Assembly (NCBI RefSeq): GCF_006717095.1
Contig: NZ_VFQE01000002.1
Span: forward strand, 868,001-932,000
Length of the DNA stretch: 64,000 bases
Reading direction: 5' to 3'
Origin: Blastococcus colisei
GTDB taxonomy: Bacteria; Actinomycetota; Actinomycetes; Mycobacteriales; Geodermatophilaceae
Positions 63,648-64,000 of this stretch are shown in pieces. The stretch's first letter is position 1; every line of letters starts with the position of its first letter. The notes under the pieces are model-generated. The model had not been told where the DNA came from. It made no database searches and saw only the letters and a program-made list of their open reading frames with translations. The position numbers and the translations under genes were made by a program.

Positions 63648-64000
63648 GCCGGCTGCTCCTCGGTCAGGACGGCGGAGGTCGTCCCGGTGTCGTCGGTCTG
63701 CTGGTGGCCGACCCCGACGTGGTCCACGGCGGCCCGCTCGACCGGGAGCGCGGCGACGTACCGCCGCATGAACGCGTCGAAGCCCTCGACGTCGACCGGG
63801 TCGGGCAGATGATTCCGCAGGGCCGTGCCGGTGAAGACCGTGGTGTCCAGGTAGTCCGCCAGGCTCCGTTCCGACGAGCCACTGGTCGCGAAGGCGGCCA
63901 GGACGGCGATGCCCCAGGCGCCCCCCTCGCCGGCGACGTCGCCGACTGAGACCGGGGTGTCGATGGCAGCGGCCAGGAAGCGTTGCGCGACGCCCTCGGT
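63644..64000 (-). CDS. araB: ribulokinase, C-terminal part (5' end beyond window)
   Basis: The last 118 codons of a FGGY-family kinase, open through the right edge. The segment SVGDVAGEGGAWGIAVLAAF (sugar-kinase C-terminal domain) and FDAFMRRYVAALPVERAAV are typical of the actinobacterial AraB. It phosphorylates L-ribulose. It ends E-E-Q-P-A-stop, with the stop overlapping the araD start as ATGA. It is the first known gene of the operon. Confidence 0.9.
   Translation of the reverse strand, partial: TEGVAQRFLAAAIDTPVSVGDVAGEGGAWGIAVLAAFATSGSSERSLADYLDTTVFTGTALRNHLPDPVDVEGFDAFMRRYVAALPVERAAVDHVGVGHQQTDDTGTTSAVLTEEQPA

Overview
The window is very GC-rich DNA from an actinobacterium. Almost every codon ends in G or C, GTG starts are frequent, and many genes overlap their neighbour by ATGA, GTGA or TGATG. 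Actinobacterial marker genes are present: a proteasome activator (Bpa) ending in GQYL, a GuaB1-type IMP dehydrogenase relative, DUF1707, an FolP2-type DHPS homologue and a BTAD/AfsR-type regulator. A Geodermatophilaceae-like host (Blastococcus, Geodermatophilus, Modestobacter) would fit, but that is an impression, not a demonstrated placement. No tRNA, rRNA, CRISPR array or prophage was seen. One insertion sequence (IS30 family) is present.

Layout. 1-5.8 kb: the 3' end of an acyl-CoA oxidase/dehydrogenase gene, a large GAF/PAS/SpoIIE phosphatase, an EAL-domain c-di-GMP phosphodiesterase and a DUF1059 protein. 5.8-14.1 kb: metabolic and housekeeping genes (aldo/keto reductase, HU, serine hydrolase, MaoC hydratase, FolP2-like protein, a frameshifted VOC gene, PaaI-type thioesterase, acyl-CoA ligase, quinone oxidoreductase). 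14.1-17.6 kb: a lipoprotein - ECF sigma - zinc anti-sigma operon, the proteasome activator, a DUF1707 protein and a stomatin-like SPFH protein. 17.9-23.6 kb: serS with two HAD phosphatases in one overlapping operon, guaB1 with a small zincin, a GroES-like protein, and a MarR regulator divergent from an MMPL exporter over a clear operator. 25.9-27.7 kb: panE-like reductase and pheA. 27.8-38.2 kb: two translationally coupled GGDEF proteins, the second carrying a C-terminal LarB-like domain; then pxpABC with an NRAMP-like transporter, a DUF1445 (D-glutamate cyclase-like) gene and larC. 38.2-42.2 kb: membrane proteins and the IS30 element. 42.2-48.4 kb: an osmoprotectant ABC importer operon and two tandem FUSC proteins. 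48.4-57.6 kb: methyltransferase, glpD with a divergent alkyl-DHAP-synthase-like flavoprotein, and a BBE-type flavin oxidase divergent from a large BTAD-ATPase regulator. 57.7-64 kb: SDR, arginine deiminase coupled to an M20 peptidase, and an araB-araD-araA operon that runs off the right edge.

The most unusual material is of three kinds. First, the GGDEF-LarB fusion, whose LarB domain has lost the cysteine expected to form the pyridine adduct; it sits in a neighbourhood that also holds larC and a 5-oxoproline/D-glutamate module. Second, two families of long intergenic palindromes (three and four copies). One copy has been split at its exact centre by the IS30 element, with a 3-bp GCG duplication. 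Third, at least thirteen genes show a (T/C)ANNNT hexamer 6-8 nt before the start codon and no convincing ribosome-binding site, which points to widespread leaderless transcription.
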